The notes: generated by a model from the letters alone, not told the origin. DNA of 64,000 nucleotides from Methylorubrum populi (GCA_036946625.1 JAQIIU010000002.1:1378501-1442500), one strand, 5' to 3'. Counted from the first letter of the stretch, positions 27,333 to 37,104 are shown. Translations and numbers: made by a program.

Positions 27333-28223
27333 TCAATCCGTCGTCAGCCCCTTCATCTCCACCTGCTCGAAGCGGTGCTGCTCGGCGGTGACCAGGGTGG
27401 AGAGGTCGCGCTTGAGGGCGTTGAAGGCGGCCGAGGCGCTGTCGCGCGGGCGCGGCAGTTCCACCCGCAGGTCGCGCTTGATCGTGCCGGGGCGGTAGGT
27501 GAGCACGACGATGCGGTCGGCCAGATAGATCGATTCCTCGATCGAGTGGGTGACGAACACGATGGTCTTGCCCGTCGCCGCCCAGATCCGCAGCAGTTCG
27601 TCCTGAAGCGAGCGGCGGGTCAGGGCGTCGAGCGCGCCGAAGGGCTCGTCCATCAGCATCACCGGGCTGTCCAGCGCCAGCACGCGGGCGATCGCCACCC
27701 GCTGGCGCATGCCGCCGGACAGGTCCTTGGGGAAGCGGTCGCGGAACTCGGCGAGCTTGAGCATGTCGAGGAGCTCGGCCACCCGCGCCTGGATCGCGGC
27801 GCGGCCCATGCCCTTGATCTCGAGGCCGAAGGCGATGTTCTGCGCCACGCTCATCCAGGGGAACAGGGCGTATTCCTGGAACACCATGCCCCGGTCGGGA
27901 CCGGGCTCGGCGATCGCGCGGCCCGCCACGGTGATGCCGCCGCGGGTCGGATGGGAGAAGCCGGCGATGGCGTTGAGCAGCGTCGACTTCCCGCAGCCGG
28001 AAGGGCCGAGCAGACAGACGAACTCGCCGCGGTTGATGGTGAGGTCGATGTCCTTCAGGGCGACGACCTCGCCGCCGGGGACGGGGAAGACCTTGTCGAC
28101 GCCCGTGACCACGATGTGGGGCGTGGTTCGGGATTCGGCGGCGGCGAGCGGTGCGTGGACCGGAACGGCGTCCTGGGTCACGGTTTCGAGGGAGCGGGGT
28201 TGCACGGACACGGGATGCCTCAC
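27333..28223 (-). CDS. ABC importer ATPase (nitrate/sulfonate/taurine class)
   Basis: 296 residues. Walker A GPSGCGKST, Q-loop FQEYALFPW, signature LSGGMRQRV, Walker B VMLMDEPFGALD and H-loop VTHSIEE are all intact. Energises the permease encoded upstream. The GTG at 28223 overlaps the permease stop (GTGA); the GTG at 28211 has a better GAGG site and may be used instead. The class covers SsuB, TauB, NrtD and ThiZ-like proteins, so the substrate is not fixed by this subunit. Confidence 0.92.
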   Translation of the reverse strand: MRHPVSVQPRSLETVTQDAVPVHAPLAAAESRTTPHIVVTGVDKVFPVPGGEVVALKDIDLTINRGEFVCLLGPSGCGKSTLLNAIAGFSHPTRGGITVAGRAIAEPGPDRGMVFQEYALFPWMSVAQNIAFGLEIKGMGRAAIQARVAELLDMLKLAEFRDRFPKDLSGGMRQRVAIARVLALDSPVMLMDEPFGALDALTRRSLQDELLRIWAATGKTIVFVTHSIEESIYLADRIVVLTYRPGTIKRDLRVELPRPRDSASAAFNALKRDLSTLVTAEQHRFEQVEMKGLTTD

Positions 28224-29029
28224 GATTCCAGGCCGCGATGCCAGCGGAGCAGGTGGTTGTTCAGGCGGCTGACGCCCATGTCGATGAGAAGGCCGAGGGC
28301 GCCGATGGTCAGCATCCCGGCGATGATCTTGTCGGACCAGAAATATTCGCGCGCTTCGAGAATGCGGAAGCCGAGGCCGTTGTTGACCGCGATCATCTCG
28401 GCCACGATCACCACGATGAAGGCGGTGCCGATGCCGATGCGCGCGCCCGACAGGATGTAGGGGGTGGCCGCCGGCAGGATGACCCGCCGGAAGATCGTCA
28501 TCCGGCTGGCGCCGAGGCTGCGGGCGGCGCGGATGTAGATTCCGTCGACGTGCCGCACGCCGGCGATGGTGTTCATCAGCACGGGGAAGAAGGCACCGAT
28601 GGCGATGAGGAACACGGCCGGCGCGTTGCCGAGCCCGAACCACAGGATCGAGAGCGGGATGTAGGCGATCGGCGGGATCGGCCGCAGCACCTGCATCAAG
28701 GGGTTGACGTGGCGGTAGATCAGGTCGCTGGTGCCCATGAGCAGGGCGAGCCCGGCACCGACGAGGAAGCCGACGACGACGCGGTAGAGCGAGGCCAGCG
28801 CATCGTGCGGCATCTCGCCGGAGACGGCCCAGGCGAGCCAGGAGCCGTGCGCCGGATCGTAGGCTTCGAGCGGCGCGAGATAGGCCCACCAGCGCGCCGC
28901 CACCGCGGCGGGCGAGGGCAGCACCATCGGGTTGACGAGCCCGGCCGTGCAGGCGAGCTGCCAGATCACGAGGACGGCGAGGGGAACCGCGAAGCCCTCG
29001 GCCAGGGATTTGAGGCGGGAGGCGATCAT
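28220..29029 (-). CDS. ABC importer permease (SsuC/TauC type)
   Basis: About 269 residues with six membrane helices. The EAA loop facing the ATPase reads AARSLGASRMTIFRRVILPA, the standard form for this class. ATG at 29029 is favoured by AGGAGG seven bases upstream; a TTG one codon earlier is too close to it. Its stop overlaps the ATPase start and it begins 12 bp after the binding-protein stop, so all three genes form one operon. Confidence 0.93.
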   Translation of the reverse strand: MIASRLKSLAEGFAVPLAVLVIWQLACTAGLVNPMVLPSPAAVAARWWAYLAPLEAYDPAHGSWLAWAVSGEMPHDALASLYRVVVGFLVGAGLALLMGTSDLIYRHVNPLMQVLRPIPPIAYIPLSILWFGLGNAPAVFLIAIGAFFPVLMNTIAGVRHVDGIYIRAARSLGASRMTIFRRVILPAATPYILSGARIGIGTAFIVVIVAEMIAVNNGLGFRILEAREYFWSDKIIAGMLTIGALGLLIDMGVSRLNNHLLRWHRGLES

Positions 29030-29041
29030 CAAGCGACCTCC

Positions 29042-30022
29042 TCAGTTCGTGCCGGCGGAAGCCTTGGCGGCCTCCAGCAGGTCGAGCTTCACCCACTCGG
29101 CGGCCTTGGCGGGCTTGGACATCTTGCCGATGCCGTGCTCGGCCATCACGTCGGTGGTCTTCTGGATGTGGTCGGCGCTCATCTCCAGGGTGTAGGGCGA
29201 GTTGGCGAGCGCCTCCTGGAACTCGGCCGCCGTGACCTGCCCCTTGAACACGTCCTGGGTGACGAAGGTCTCGGCGGTCTTCGGATCGTCCATGAAGGTC
29301 TTCTGCGCCTTCACGAAACACTCCATGAACTTGCTCGCGACGGGCTTCCTCTCGCCGTAGAACTTCTCCGTCATCACCAGCGTGCGGATCGGCGAGCCGA
29401 CCGGGGTGTCGTAGGGCTTGATCACCTCGACGCCGAAGCCGCGGGCGATGGCTTGGGCCGATTGCGGCTCGGTCTGCATGATCGCGTCGACCTGCTTCTG
29501 CATCAGCGCCTGGTTCAGGTCGGGATAGCCGAGATAGATCAGATTGACGTCTTTGGCTTTCAGGCCGTGCTTGGCCATCTCGGCGCCGAGCAGCACCTCC
29601 TGGATCGAGCCGCGGGTGACGCCGACCCGCTTGCCCTTCAGGTCGGCCGCCGACTTGATGCCGGAATCCGGCGTCGCGAGCAGGCGGGCGCCGCCCTTGG
29701 CGAAGCCGCCGACGATGTAGACGGGCGCGCCGTTGCCGCGGGCCGAGATCGCGGCCTCCGAGGCGGTGGCGCCGACATCGAGTTCGCCGGCCAGCATCGC
29801 CTGCATGATGTCCGGCCCCTTGGCGAAGATCTTGAGATCGACGGTGAGGCCGCAGGATTGGGCGATCGCCTTGACGTAGGAGACGCCGGCGAAGTGGGCG
29901 AGCTTGAGGTTGCCGACGCGGACCACCGCCTGCGCCGAGACGGGGCCGGGCGCGAGCAGGGCCGCGGCGGTGGCGGCGAGGGCCGCCAGACGAAGACGTG
30001 TGGGACGGAGGCGTTCGAGCAA
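29042..30022 (-). CDS. ABC importer periplasmic binding protein (NrtA/SsuA class)
   Basis: 326 residues. Signal peptide to about residue 31 (LAALAATAAALLAPGPVSAQA), then a two-lobed binding fold with the class pattern: RVGNLKLAHFAG, GELDVGATASEAAI, LKGKRVGVTRGSIQEVLL, QVDAIMQTEPQSAQA. First gene of the importer operon. TTG start supported by GGGAG seven bases upstream. Ligand unknown: sulfonate, nitrate, pyrimidine-like and aromatic binders all share this fold. The linked sensor kinase and BKACE enzyme suggest an organic carbon source. Confidence 0.9.
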   Translation of the reverse strand: MLERLRPTRLRLAALAATAAALLAPGPVSAQAVVRVGNLKLAHFAGVSYVKAIAQSCGLTVDLKIFAKGPDIMQAMLAGELDVGATASEAAISARGNGAPVYIVGGFAKGGARLLATPDSGIKSAADLKGKRVGVTRGSIQEVLLGAEMAKHGLKAKDVNLIYLGYPDLNQALMQKQVDAIMQTEPQSAQAIARGFGVEVIKPYDTPVGSPIRTLVMTEKFYGERKPVASKFMECFVKAQKTFMDDPKTAETFVTQDVFKGQVTAAEFQEALANSPYTLEMSADHIQKTTDVMAEHGIGKMSKPAKAAEWVKLDLLEAAKASAGTN

Positions 30023-30078
30023 GGCGCTGCTCCCTGATGGCCCGGCTCTGCGGCCGGTCTGATGGACATGCCTCTCTT

Positions 30079-30094
30079 TGCAGAGTGCATGCCA
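30079..30094 (-). promoter_or_regulatory. Sigma-54 (-24/-12) promoter of the ABC importer operon
   Basis: On the minus strand reads TGGCATGCACTCTGCA: the invariant GG and GC are exactly ten bases apart, as in the consensus TGGCACG-N4-TTGCA. A start about 12 bp downstream would leave a leader of ~45 nt before the binding-protein gene. It fits the NtrC-family regulator encoded in the same cluster. Confidence 0.7.
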
Positions 30095-30181
30095 GCCATG
30101 CAGGAAGCACCTGACTTATGGTAAATCACTGTAACAAAAATATTTTTTCCGATTCCGCGGATGGCGTTCCAGGCAAGGGCC

Positions 30182-30229
30182 GGCGGATTTCCGCCAAGCG
30201 CCCGAATACGGCGGCGGATTTCCGCCGCC
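30182..30229 (-). promoter_or_regulatory. Twin dyads, probable upstream activator sites
   Basis: Two copies of the dyad GGCGGATTTCCGCC, at 30182-30195 and 30213-30226, with centres 31 bp apart (about three helix turns). The second is longer, GGCGGCGGA-TT-TCCGCCGCC at 30210-30229. They lie ~90-135 bp upstream of the -24/-12 element, the usual place for NtrC-family dimers. They could also be hairpins ending the minC2 transcript, but no T run follows. Confidence 0.6.
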
Positions 30230-30288
30230 CCTGCGCGGGTCTCCGGGACGACGAGTCGCCGCCGGGCCGTGGCGGCGCGGGGCCGCTT

Positions 30289-31020
30289 TCAGTCGAGCGG
30301 CACGAGGACGATGGCGTCCCCTTCGAGCCGGGCCTGGACCGACTGGCCCCAGCGGGAACCGCCGAGATCGTCCGCGGTCTTGTAAAGACCGTCGATGGCG
30401 ACGAGTTCCGGCTCGAACTTCCGGGCCAGGATGCGCGCGGCGGGATCGCCGACCGCCCCCGCGATCGCCCGGCCGCGCAGGGCGCCGTAGACATGGATCG
30501 AGCCCCCCGCGATCACCTCCGCCCCCGATGCGACGGAGCCCAGCACGGTGACGTCGCCGTCGAGATGCTGGATCACCTGTCCCGAGCGCACGGGCGCGTC
30601 GAGGACGAAGGAGCGCGGCCGGGGCGGCGCCGGGGGTGCCACCAGAGCCGGGGCGGAGGCCTGGACCGCGGCGGCGGGCGCCTCGGCGGAAGCGGACTCG
30701 GGCGGTGCGATGTCCTCGACCGGCTTGCCGCCCACCAGCGGCGGCGGGAAGCCCGGCCCGAGCGAGGTCGGCCCGATCCCCTCGATGCCGAGGATGGTGA
30801 TCGAGCGCCGGTTCAGCTCCTCGCAGAGATGGGCGAGGTCCGAGCGCTCGAAGCGCAGGCCGGTCACGTCGAGGATGATCGCCCGCACCGAGAAGAAGGC
30901 GGGCGCGCGTTGCTTGAGCGCGTCGAGTTCGGCGAGCCACTGATCGACCGGCGGTACCGGCGCCAGCACCATCGCCAGGAAGGAGCGGCCGCGGAAGCGG
31001 ATCGGAGGACGGTCGGTCAC
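30289..31020 (-). CDS. minC: Second, stand-alone MinC septum-site inhibitor
   Basis: 243 residues. N-terminal FtsZ-inhibiting domain (RFRGRSFLAMVLAP, IILDVTGL), a ~50-residue Ala/Pro linker, and the C-terminal beta-helix that dimerises and binds MinD: VRSGQVIQHLDGDVTVLGSV, GAEVIAGGSIHVYGALRGRA. The MinD-contact RSGQ is intact. It is unlinked to minD, while a full minCDE operon lies 4.6 kb away, so this is a paralogue. GTG start; no clear ribosome site. It could be a condition-specific inhibitor or a relic of duplication. Confidence 0.88.
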   Translation of the reverse strand: MTDRPPIRFRGRSFLAMVLAPVPPVDQWLAELDALKQRAPAFFSVRAIILDVTGLRFERSDLAHLCEELNRRSITILGIEGIGPTSLGPGFPPPLVGGKPVEDIAPPESASAEAPAAAVQASAPALVAPPAPPRPRSFVLDAPVRSGQVIQHLDGDVTVLGSVASGAEVIAGGSIHVYGALRGRAIAGAVGDPAARILARKFEPELVAIDGLYKTADDLGGSRWGQSVQARLEGDAIVLVPLD

Positions 31021-31420
31021 GGGCGGATTCGCGGCGAGTGGGTCATGTCGGACAGCTTATGGCAGATCGCGGGCCGCACCGCGCGGGAGTGGGGCCTCCT
31101 CAACAGCAAACGCGCGATCGCGCGGGCAGGACCATGTCCTGAAGCCCGCGCCGGCACGGCGCGTCCGCCACAGCCGCGGGACCGCGGCGATGGGAGGGGC
31201 AGCCGGGACACGGAAAATCCATGCGGCGGCCTCGCTGCCCCGCCTGGGGCCATGCCAGCTCGGACTTGCCAGCCCGGACTTGCCGGATCGAGCCACACCT
31301 TATATTGCGACGCGATACCGCCCGAATCCGTACCCTGGCGTCACGACCGTCGAGACACGGCCCGCGACACGGCGCTTCATGGCCGGGCTCCAAGTTTTCC
31401 GAACGTTTTCGAGACCTCCG
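31021..31420. other. Intergenic, 400 bp, divergent control region of minC2 and typA
   Basis: Holds a tandem CGGACTTGCC repeat (31261 and 31275) followed by TATATT at 31301. TTGCCG at 31280 with TATATT could be a weak -35/-10 pair for typA, but the 15-bp spacing is short. A CAGGAC/GTCCTG stem near 31129-31140 resembles the repeats after flbT. Confidence 0.35.
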
Positions 31421-33247
31421 ATGAAGCTGCGCAACATCGCCATCATCGCCCACGTCGATCACGGCAAGACCACGCTGGTCGACAAGCTGCTCCAGCAGTC
31501 CGGCACCTTCCGCGAGAACCAGCGGGTCGAGGAACGGGCGATGGATTCCAACGACCTGGAAAAGGAGCGCGGCATCACCATCCTCGCCAAGGCGACCTCG
31601 GTCGTCTGGAAGGACACCCGCATCAACATCGTCGACACACCCGGCCACGCCGATTTCGGCGGCGAGGTCGAGCGCATCCTGTCGATGGTCGACGGCGTGA
31701 TCGTGCTGGTCGACGCCGCCGAAGGCCCGATGCCGCAGACCAAGTTCGTGGTCGGCAAGGCGCTGAAGATCGGGCTGCGCCCGATCGTCGCCATCAACAA
31801 GGTCGATCGGCCGGATGCGCGCATCAACGAGGTCGTCAACGAGGTGTTCGACCTGTTCGCGGCGCTGGACGCCACCGACGAGCAGCTCGACTTCCCGATC
31901 CTCTACGGTTCCGGCCGCGCCGGCTGGATGGCGACGGCGCCGGACGGCGACCCGTCGCAAGGCCTCGCGCCCCTGTTCGACCTCGTGCTGGAGCACGTGC
32001 CCCAGGCCAAGGTCGAGGAGGGTCCGTTCCGGATGCTGGGCACCCTGTTGGAGGCCAACCCGTTCCTCGGCCGCATCATCACCGGCCGCATCGCCTCCGG
32101 CACGGTCAAGCCGAACCAGTCGATCAAGGTGCTCGCGCGCGACGGCAAGGTCGTGGAGACCGGCCGCGTCTCGAAGATCCTGGCCTTCCGCGGCCTGGAG
32201 CGCGCCCCGATCGAGGTGGGCGAGGCCGGCGACATCGTCTCCATCGCCGGCCTCGTGAAGGGCACGGTGGCCGACACCTTCTGCGACCCGCAGGTCGACG
32301 AGCCGATCCAGGCCCAGCCGATCGACCCGCCGACCGTCACCATGTCCTTCATCGTCAACGATTCGCCGCTCGCCGGCACCGAGGGCGACAAGGTCACGAG
32401 CCGGATGATCCGCGACCGCCTGTTCAAGGAGGCCGAGGGCAACGTCACCCTCAAGATCGAGGAGGCGGCCGACAAGGATTCGTTCTACGTGTCCGGGCGC
32501 GGCGAGTTGCAGTTGTCCATTCTCATCGAGACCATGCGCCGCGAAGGTTTTGAAATTGCCGTGTCTCGCCCTCGCGTCGTCTACGAGAAGGACGATTCGG
32601 GCCAAGTGCTGGAGCCCGTCGAGGAGGTCGTCATCGACGTCGACGAGGAGCACTCCGGCGTCGTGGTCCAAAAGATGTCCGAGCGGAAGGCCGAGATGCT
32701 GGAGATGCGGCCCTCGGGCGGCGACCGCCTGCGCCTCGTCTTCCACGCCCCCACCCGCGGCCTGATCGGCTACCAGGGCGAGCTCCTGACCGATACCCGC
32801 GGCACCGCGATCATGAACCGGCTGTTCAAGGCTTACGAGCCCTACAAGGGCGAGATGCCGGGCCGGCGCAACGGCGTGCTGATCTCGAACGACAAGGGCG
32901 AGGCGGTGGCCTACGCCATGTGGAACCTCGAAGACCGCGGCCCGATGATGATCGAGCCGGGCTGGAAGGTCTATCAGGGCATGATCGTCGGCGAGCACAA
33001 CCGCGAGAACGACCTCGAAGTGAACGTGCTCAAGGGCAAGAAGCTCACCAACATCCGCACCACCTCGAAGGACGAGGCGGTGCGCCTGACCCCGCCGATC
33101 CGCATGACCCTGGAGCGCTCGCTCGCCTGGATCCAGGACGACGAGCTGGTCGAGGTGACGCCGAAGTCGATCCGCCTGCGCAAGGCCGTGCTCGACCCCA
33201 ACGACCGCAAGCGCGCCGAGCGGGCCAAGGAAGCGCTGTCGGCTTAA
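31421..33247 (+). CDS. typA: Ribosome-binding GTPase TypA/BipA
   Basis: 608 residues, the normal size. Translational GTPase related to EF-G that binds 70S ribosomes and helps growth under stress and at low temperature. G1 AHVDHGKTT, switch ERGITI, G3 DTPGHADF, G4 NKVDRPDAR, then EF-G-like domains and the specific C-terminal domain ([20 protein letters not shown]). All motifs are intact. ATG chosen at the conserved [15 protein letters not shown] start. Followed by a strong terminator, so it is a single-gene unit. Confidence 0.97.
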   Translation: MKLRNIAIIAHVDHGKTTLVDKLLQQSGTFRENQRVEERAMDSNDLEKERGITILAKATSVVWKDTRINIVDTPGHADFGGEVERILSMVDGVIVLVDAAEGPMPQTKFVVGKALKIGLRPIVAINKVDRPDARINEVVNEVFDLFAALDATDEQLDFPILYGSGRAGWMATAPDGDPSQGLAPLFDLVLEHVPQAKVEEGPFRMLGTLLEANPFLGRIITGRIASGTVKPNQSIKVLARDGKVVETGRVSKILAFRGLERAPIEVGEAGDIVSIAGLVKGTVADTFCDPQVDEPIQAQPIDPPTVTMSFIVNDSPLAGTEGDKVTSRMIRDRLFKEAEGNVTLKIEEAADKDSFYVSGRGELQLSILIETMRREGFEIAVSRPRVVYEKDDSGQVLEPVEEVVIDVDEEHSGVVVQKMSERKAEMLEMRPSGGDRLRLVFHAPTRGLIGYQGELLTDTRGTAIMNRLFKAYEPYKGEMPGRRNGVLISNDKGEAVAYAMWNLEDRGPMMIEPGWKVYQGMIVGEHNRENDLEVNVLKGKKLTNIRTTSKDEAVRLTPPIRMTLERSLAWIQDDELVEVTPKSIRLRKAVLDPNDRKRAERAKEALSA

Positions 33248-33281
33248 ACGAAGACGCTTCCCCGTTCGACGGAAACGAAGA

Positions 33282-33316
33282 GGCCCCGGTGCGGCGAACG
33301 CACCGGGGCCTTTCTT
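33282..33316 (+). terminator. Rho-independent terminator of typA
   Basis: Perfect 11-bp stem GCCCCGGTGCG/CGCACCGGGGC with a five-base loop, then CTTTCTT. About 35 bp after the stop codon. Confidence 0.9.
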
Positions 33317-33346
33317 GCGTGGCATGAGCAGGTTGACGTCGCGGTG

Positions 33347-33430
33347 TCCGGATGGCTTCGCCCGCCGGCGCGCAATAACGGTGAGGGTCATCCTTTCCGT
33401 CATTGCGAGGCTTCGGCCGAAGCCATCCAG
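33347..33430. repeat. REP-like palindromic element, copy 2
   Basis: Diverged copy of the element at 27194: CCGGATGGCTTCG at the left, TCATTGCGAGGCTTCGGCCG then AAGCCATCCAG at the right. Base changes in one arm are matched in the other (GGATGGCTTC with GAAGCCATCC), which keeps the pairing. Lies between typA and the chemoreceptor gene. Confidence 0.75.
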
Positions 33431-33496
33431 AGCGCCTGGCGTCCCGGAGAAGTCGCGCCCTCGGACCGCTTCGCCGATCCGAACGGTTGCCCGGCC

Positions 33497-35185
33497 TCAG
33501 GCCGCCCGCACCGTCTGGAGGAAATGGCGGACCTGGCCGTCGAGATGCTCGGACTGGCGCGACAGCTCCGAGGCCGAGACCAGCACTTGGCTCGCCGCCG
33601 CGCCGGTCTCGTCGGCCGCCGCGGCGACGCTGGCGACGTTGCCGGTCACCGCGCCCGTCCCGGCCGAGGCTTCGGAGACGTTGCGCACGATCTCCTGGGT
33701 CGCCACGCCCTGCTCCTCGACCGCCGCCGCGATCGATCCGGCGAGCCCGTCGATCTCGCGGATGCGCGCGGCGATGTCGCCGATGGCGGATACTGCCTGC
33801 CCGGTGATGCCCTGGACCTGCCCGATCTGGCCCGAGATCTCCTCGGTGGCCCGCGCGGTCTGGTTGGCGAGTTCCTTGACCTCGGCGGCCACCACCGCGA
33901 AGCCGCGGCCCGCCTCGCCGGCGCGGGCCGCCTCGATCGTCGCATTGAGCGCCAGCAGGTTGGTCTGCCCGGCGATGGTCGAGATCAACCCGACCACGTC
34001 GCCGATCCGGGCGGCGGCGGCGCTCAGATCCTGCACGAGCTGAGCCGTGCCTTCGGCCTCGACCACGGCCTTCTGCGCCAGCACCGTGGAGCCGGTCACC
34101 TGCCGGGCGATCTCCTGCACCGAGGCGCCGAGTTCCTCGGCCGCCGCGGCGACGGTACCGACATTGGCGGCGGCTTCTTCCGCCGCGGCTGCGGCGGCGT
34201 TCGACTGGGAGGCCGTCTGCGAGGCGGTGCCGGCCATGCTCTGCGCCGTGGCCTGCAACTCGGTGGCGGCGGAGGAGACCGCGCCGACGATGCCGCTCAC
34301 CGCCCGCTCGAAGCCCTCGGCCATCTCGCGCATCGCCGCCTTGCGCTGCGCCTCGGCACCGGCCCGCGCCAGGGCGGTCTCCTCCTCCAGGGCCTTGGTG
34401 CGGATCAGGTTGTCCTTGAACACCTGCACCGCGCCCGCCATCGCCCCGACCTCCTCGCGGCGCTCGCGGTAGGGTATCTCGATGCCGGTGTCGCCGTCGG
34501 CGAGACGGCTCATCAGGCCGGTCATCCGGCGGATCGGGCGGGAGACGAAGCCGTTCAGCAGCAGGATGCCGAGGCCGGCGGCGACGAGCAGCGCCGCGAA
34601 GCCCGCCCCCACGGCGAAGCGCGACGCCTCGGCGGATTCGCGGGCGGTCCGTCCGCGAAGGTCCAGAAGCGCCGTCTCGACCTGGGCCATCTCGGCGGCG
34701 GCGGCGCGCACCGCGTCCATGGTGTTCTTGCCGGCGCCGGACGCCTCGAGCCGGCGGGCCTGCGCCTGGGTCGATTCCTCGCCCATCAGCGCGATCTCGC
34801 GTTCGGCGACGTCGCTCACCCACTGGCGGGCCGATCCGTCGAGCGCATCGAGCCGGCGGGTCTGCTCGGCATTGTCGGCCACGAGTTTGCGCAGTCGTGC
34901 GAGTGCCTCGTCATAGGCCTTCGCGCCGCCGTGATAGGGGTCGAGGAATTTCGGGTCGGCCGCGACGAGATAGCCGCGCAGGCCCGTCTCCCGATCGACC
35001 ATGGCGGCCGTGAGCCGGTCGAGCTGCAGCAGAACCTCGTAGCTGTGGTCGCGCCAGCGGTTGGATTCCTCGATCGTGCCGAGGCTGCGCCAGCTCGTGA
35101 AGGCCGAGCCGAAGACCGCGAGGATGACGAAGGCGAAGACGAGAACGAGTTTGGCGACGATGGGAAGGTTGGCGATCGCTCGCAT
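33497..35185 (-). CDS. Methyl-accepting chemotaxis protein with CHASE3-like sensor
   Basis: 562 residues. Membrane helix 1 ([17 protein letters not shown]), a periplasmic helical sensor of CHASE3 type ([20 protein letters not shown]), membrane helix 2 near residue 195, a HAMP domain ([20 protein letters not shown]), then the long methyl-accepting coiled coil with the CheA/CheW hairpin tip [20 protein letters not shown]. No C-terminal CheR-tethering pentapeptide. ATG at 35185 gives a normal N-terminus; 30 residues upstream are open but not protein-like. It should signal to the flagellar motor; no che genes are in the window. Confidence 0.93.
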   Translation of the reverse strand: MRAIANLPIVAKLVLVFAFVILAVFGSAFTSWRSLGTIEESNRWRDHSYEVLLQLDRLTAAMVDRETGLRGYLVAADPKFLDPYHGGAKAYDEALARLRKLVADNAEQTRRLDALDGSARQWVSDVAEREIALMGEESTQAQARRLEASGAGKNTMDAVRAAAAEMAQVETALLDLRGRTARESAEASRFAVGAGFAALLVAAGLGILLLNGFVSRPIRRMTGLMSRLADGDTGIEIPYRERREEVGAMAGAVQVFKDNLIRTKALEEETALARAGAEAQRKAAMREMAEGFERAVSGIVGAVSSAATELQATAQSMAGTASQTASQSNAAAAAAEEAAANVGTVAAAAEELGASVQEIARQVTGSTVLAQKAVVEAEGTAQLVQDLSAAAARIGDVVGLISTIAGQTNLLALNATIEAARAGEAGRGFAVVAAEVKELANQTARATEEISGQIGQVQGITGQAVSAIGDIAARIREIDGLAGSIAAAVEEQGVATQEIVRNVSEASAGTGAVTGNVASVAAAADETGAAASQVLVSASELSRQSEHLDGQVRHFLQTVRAA

Positions 35186-35589
35186 GAGACTGACCCGGAT
35201 GAACCATGCGCTGCACGGCGGCGGCGCTTGCAACAAATGTTGGCTTCCGGTCGCTAAAAGCAGGTTAATCCGCACGCGCGCGAAAAAACTGCATGCCCCT
35301 GTCGCGCCGGGGCCGCACCGATGCCCAGGGCGCTCGCCCGGACCGTGCGGTTCGCCGGCCGATTCGCGGGGATCACAGGATCAGGCGATCCGGGGAAATC
35401 GGTTCGCTTAAGGACTGTTTCCGTCGGCGCATTCGGGCCAAGCCGCTGACAACGCCGAGATTTGTCGAACCCTGCCGATGTGATGGAAACATCTTGCCCG
35501 GCAATTCTTGCCCGGTGAGCGTAAAAATTAACTCGCCGGTAACCATCCGGACGGTCAATGGGCGTGTCGGTAAGGAAACGTCAACGCCC
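35186..35589. other. Intergenic, 404 bp, divergent control region of the MCP and minCDE
   Basis: Contains an AT-rich stretch around 35518-35535 just before the min operon and a palindrome-poor GC-rich part upstream of the receptor gene. Part of it (from GTG at 35515) may belong to minC if the longer start is used. No clear promoter boxes. Confidence 0.4.
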
Positions 35590-36276
35590 GTGACCAGCCC
35601 CGCTCCCACCCGCCCTTCACTGCCCCTGCGAGGCCGCGTCTTCCGCGCCGTCTCGCTGGCGCCGGAAGCCCCCCTCGCCGAGTGGCTCGCCCTTCTGGAC
35701 GGTGCCCTGACGCGATCGGCCACGCTGTTCGACGACCGGGCCGTGATCCTCGACGTCGCCGGCCTCAAGCCCGCGCCGTCCGAGTTGGAGAGCCTGATCG
35801 CCGAGCTGTCGGCCCGGCGCCTGCGTATCCTCGGCATCGAGGGTGCGGACGCCCCCCTGAGCTCGAACCTCCCGCCGCGGCTCGCCGGCGGCCGCCCGGC
35901 CGGCGACGCCTTCGAGGCGCCGGCCTACGAAGAAGAGAAACCGGGCATGTCGTCCCTCACCATCGAGGGCTCGGTGCGCTCGGGCCAGAGCATCGTCCAC
36001 CGGGAGGGGGACGTGACCGTGATGGGCTCGGTGTCCTCGGGCGCCGAGATCCTCGCGGGCGGCTCCATCCACGTCTACGGCGCCCTGCGCGGGCGGGCCA
36101 TCGCGGGCGCCGCCCGCAACCCCCGCGCACGCATCTACTGCCGCAAGTTCGAGCCCGAGCTTCTCGGCATCGACCGCCTCGTCCGCACGGCCGAGGACAT
36201 GGGCACTCACCTGCGCGGCCAAGCGGTCCAGATCTGGTCCGACGGCGGCGCGATCAAGATCGCAGCCTTGGGTTAA
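35590..36276 (+). CDS. minC: Septum-site inhibitor MinC of the minCDE operon
   Basis: About 228 residues. N-terminal domain (LPLRGRVFRAVSLAPEAPLA, AVILDVAGLKPAPSELE), linker of ~35 residues, and the C-terminal beta-helix (SVRSGQSIVHREGDVTVMGS, GAEILAGGSIHVYGALRGRA) with the MinD-binding RSGQ. Blocks FtsZ ring formation away from midcell. The GTG at 35590 gives a protein the length of the paralogue at 30289; AAGGA lies 13 bp upstream, which is long, so GTG 35515 remains possible. Only 12 bp separate it from minD. Confidence 0.9.
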   Translation: MTSPAPTRPSLPLRGRVFRAVSLAPEAPLAEWLALLDGALTRSATLFDDRAVILDVAGLKPAPSELESLIAELSARRLRILGIEGADAPLSSNLPPRLAGGRPAGDAFEAPAYEEEKPGMSSLTIEGSVRSGQSIVHREGDVTVMGSVSSGAEILAGGSIHVYGALRGRAIAGAARNPRARIYCRKFEPELLGIDRLVRTAEDMGTHLRGQAVQIWSDGGAIKIAALG

Positions 36277-36288
36277 GGGGAAACGAGA

Positions 36289-37104
36289 ATGGCCAAGGTT
36301 CTTTGTGTCACGTCCGGCAAGGGCGGCGTCGGCAAGACCACCACGACGGCGGCGCTCGGCGCGGCGCTGGCGCAGGCCGGCGAGAAGGTCTGCGTGGTCG
36401 ATTTCGATGTCGGCCTGCGCAACCTCGACCTCGTGATGGGCGCCGAGCGGCGGGTGGTCTACGACCTCATCAACGTCACCAACGGCGACGCCAAGCTGCC
36501 CCAGGCGCTGATCCGCGACAAGCGCCTCGACAACCTCTCGCTGCTGCCCGCCTCCCAGACCCGGGACAAGGACGCGCTCACCGACGAGGGCGTCGCCAAG
36601 GTGATGGAGGAACTGCGCGACAAGTTCGACTGGATCGTGTGCGACAGCCCGGCCGGCATCGAGCGCGGGGCTCAGCTCGCGATGCGCCACGCCGACGTGG
36701 CGGTCGTCGTCACCAACCCCGAGGTCTCCTCGGTGCGCGACTCGGACCGGATCATCGGCCTGCTCGATTCCAAGACCGTGCGCGCCGAGCGCGGCGACAC
36801 GATCGAGAAGCACCTGATCCTCACCCGCTTCGACCCCGCCCGCGCCGACCGCGGCGACATGCTGAAGGTCGACGACGTGCTGGAGATCCTGTCGATCCCG
36901 CTGCTCGCCATCATCCCGGAGAGCCTCGAAGTCCTGCGCGCCTCCAACGTCGGCTGCCCGGTGACGCTGAACAACCCGCTCTGCGCGCCGGCCCGGGCCT
37001 ATATCGACGCGGTGCGCCGCCTGAAGGGCGAGACCGTGCCGATGGCGATCCCGTCCGACCGCAAATCCCTGATCAACAAGCTGTTCACACGGAGGGCCGC
37101 ATGA
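36289..37104 (+). CDS. minD: Cell-division ATPase MinD
   Basis: 271 residues. Deviant Walker A SGKGGVGKTTTT near the N-terminus with the signature Lys, DFDVGLRNLDLVMG, switch DSPAGIERG, and a C-terminal amphipathic helix (SLINKLFTRRAA) for membrane binding. MinD recruits MinC and is released by MinE. AAGGGGAAACG gives a good ribosome site. Its TGA overlaps the minE ATG. Confidence 0.97.
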   Translation: MAKVLCVTSGKGGVGKTTTTAALGAALAQAGEKVCVVDFDVGLRNLDLVMGAERRVVYDLINVTNGDAKLPQALIRDKRLDNLSLLPASQTRDKDALTDEGVAKVMEELRDKFDWIVCDSPAGIERGAQLAMRHADVAVVVTNPEVSSVRDSDRIIGLLDSKTVRAERGDTIEKHLILTRFDPARADRGDMLKVDDVLEILSIPLLAIIPESLEVLRASNVGCPVTLNNPLCAPARAYIDAVRRLKGETVPMAIPSDRKSLINKLFTRRAA

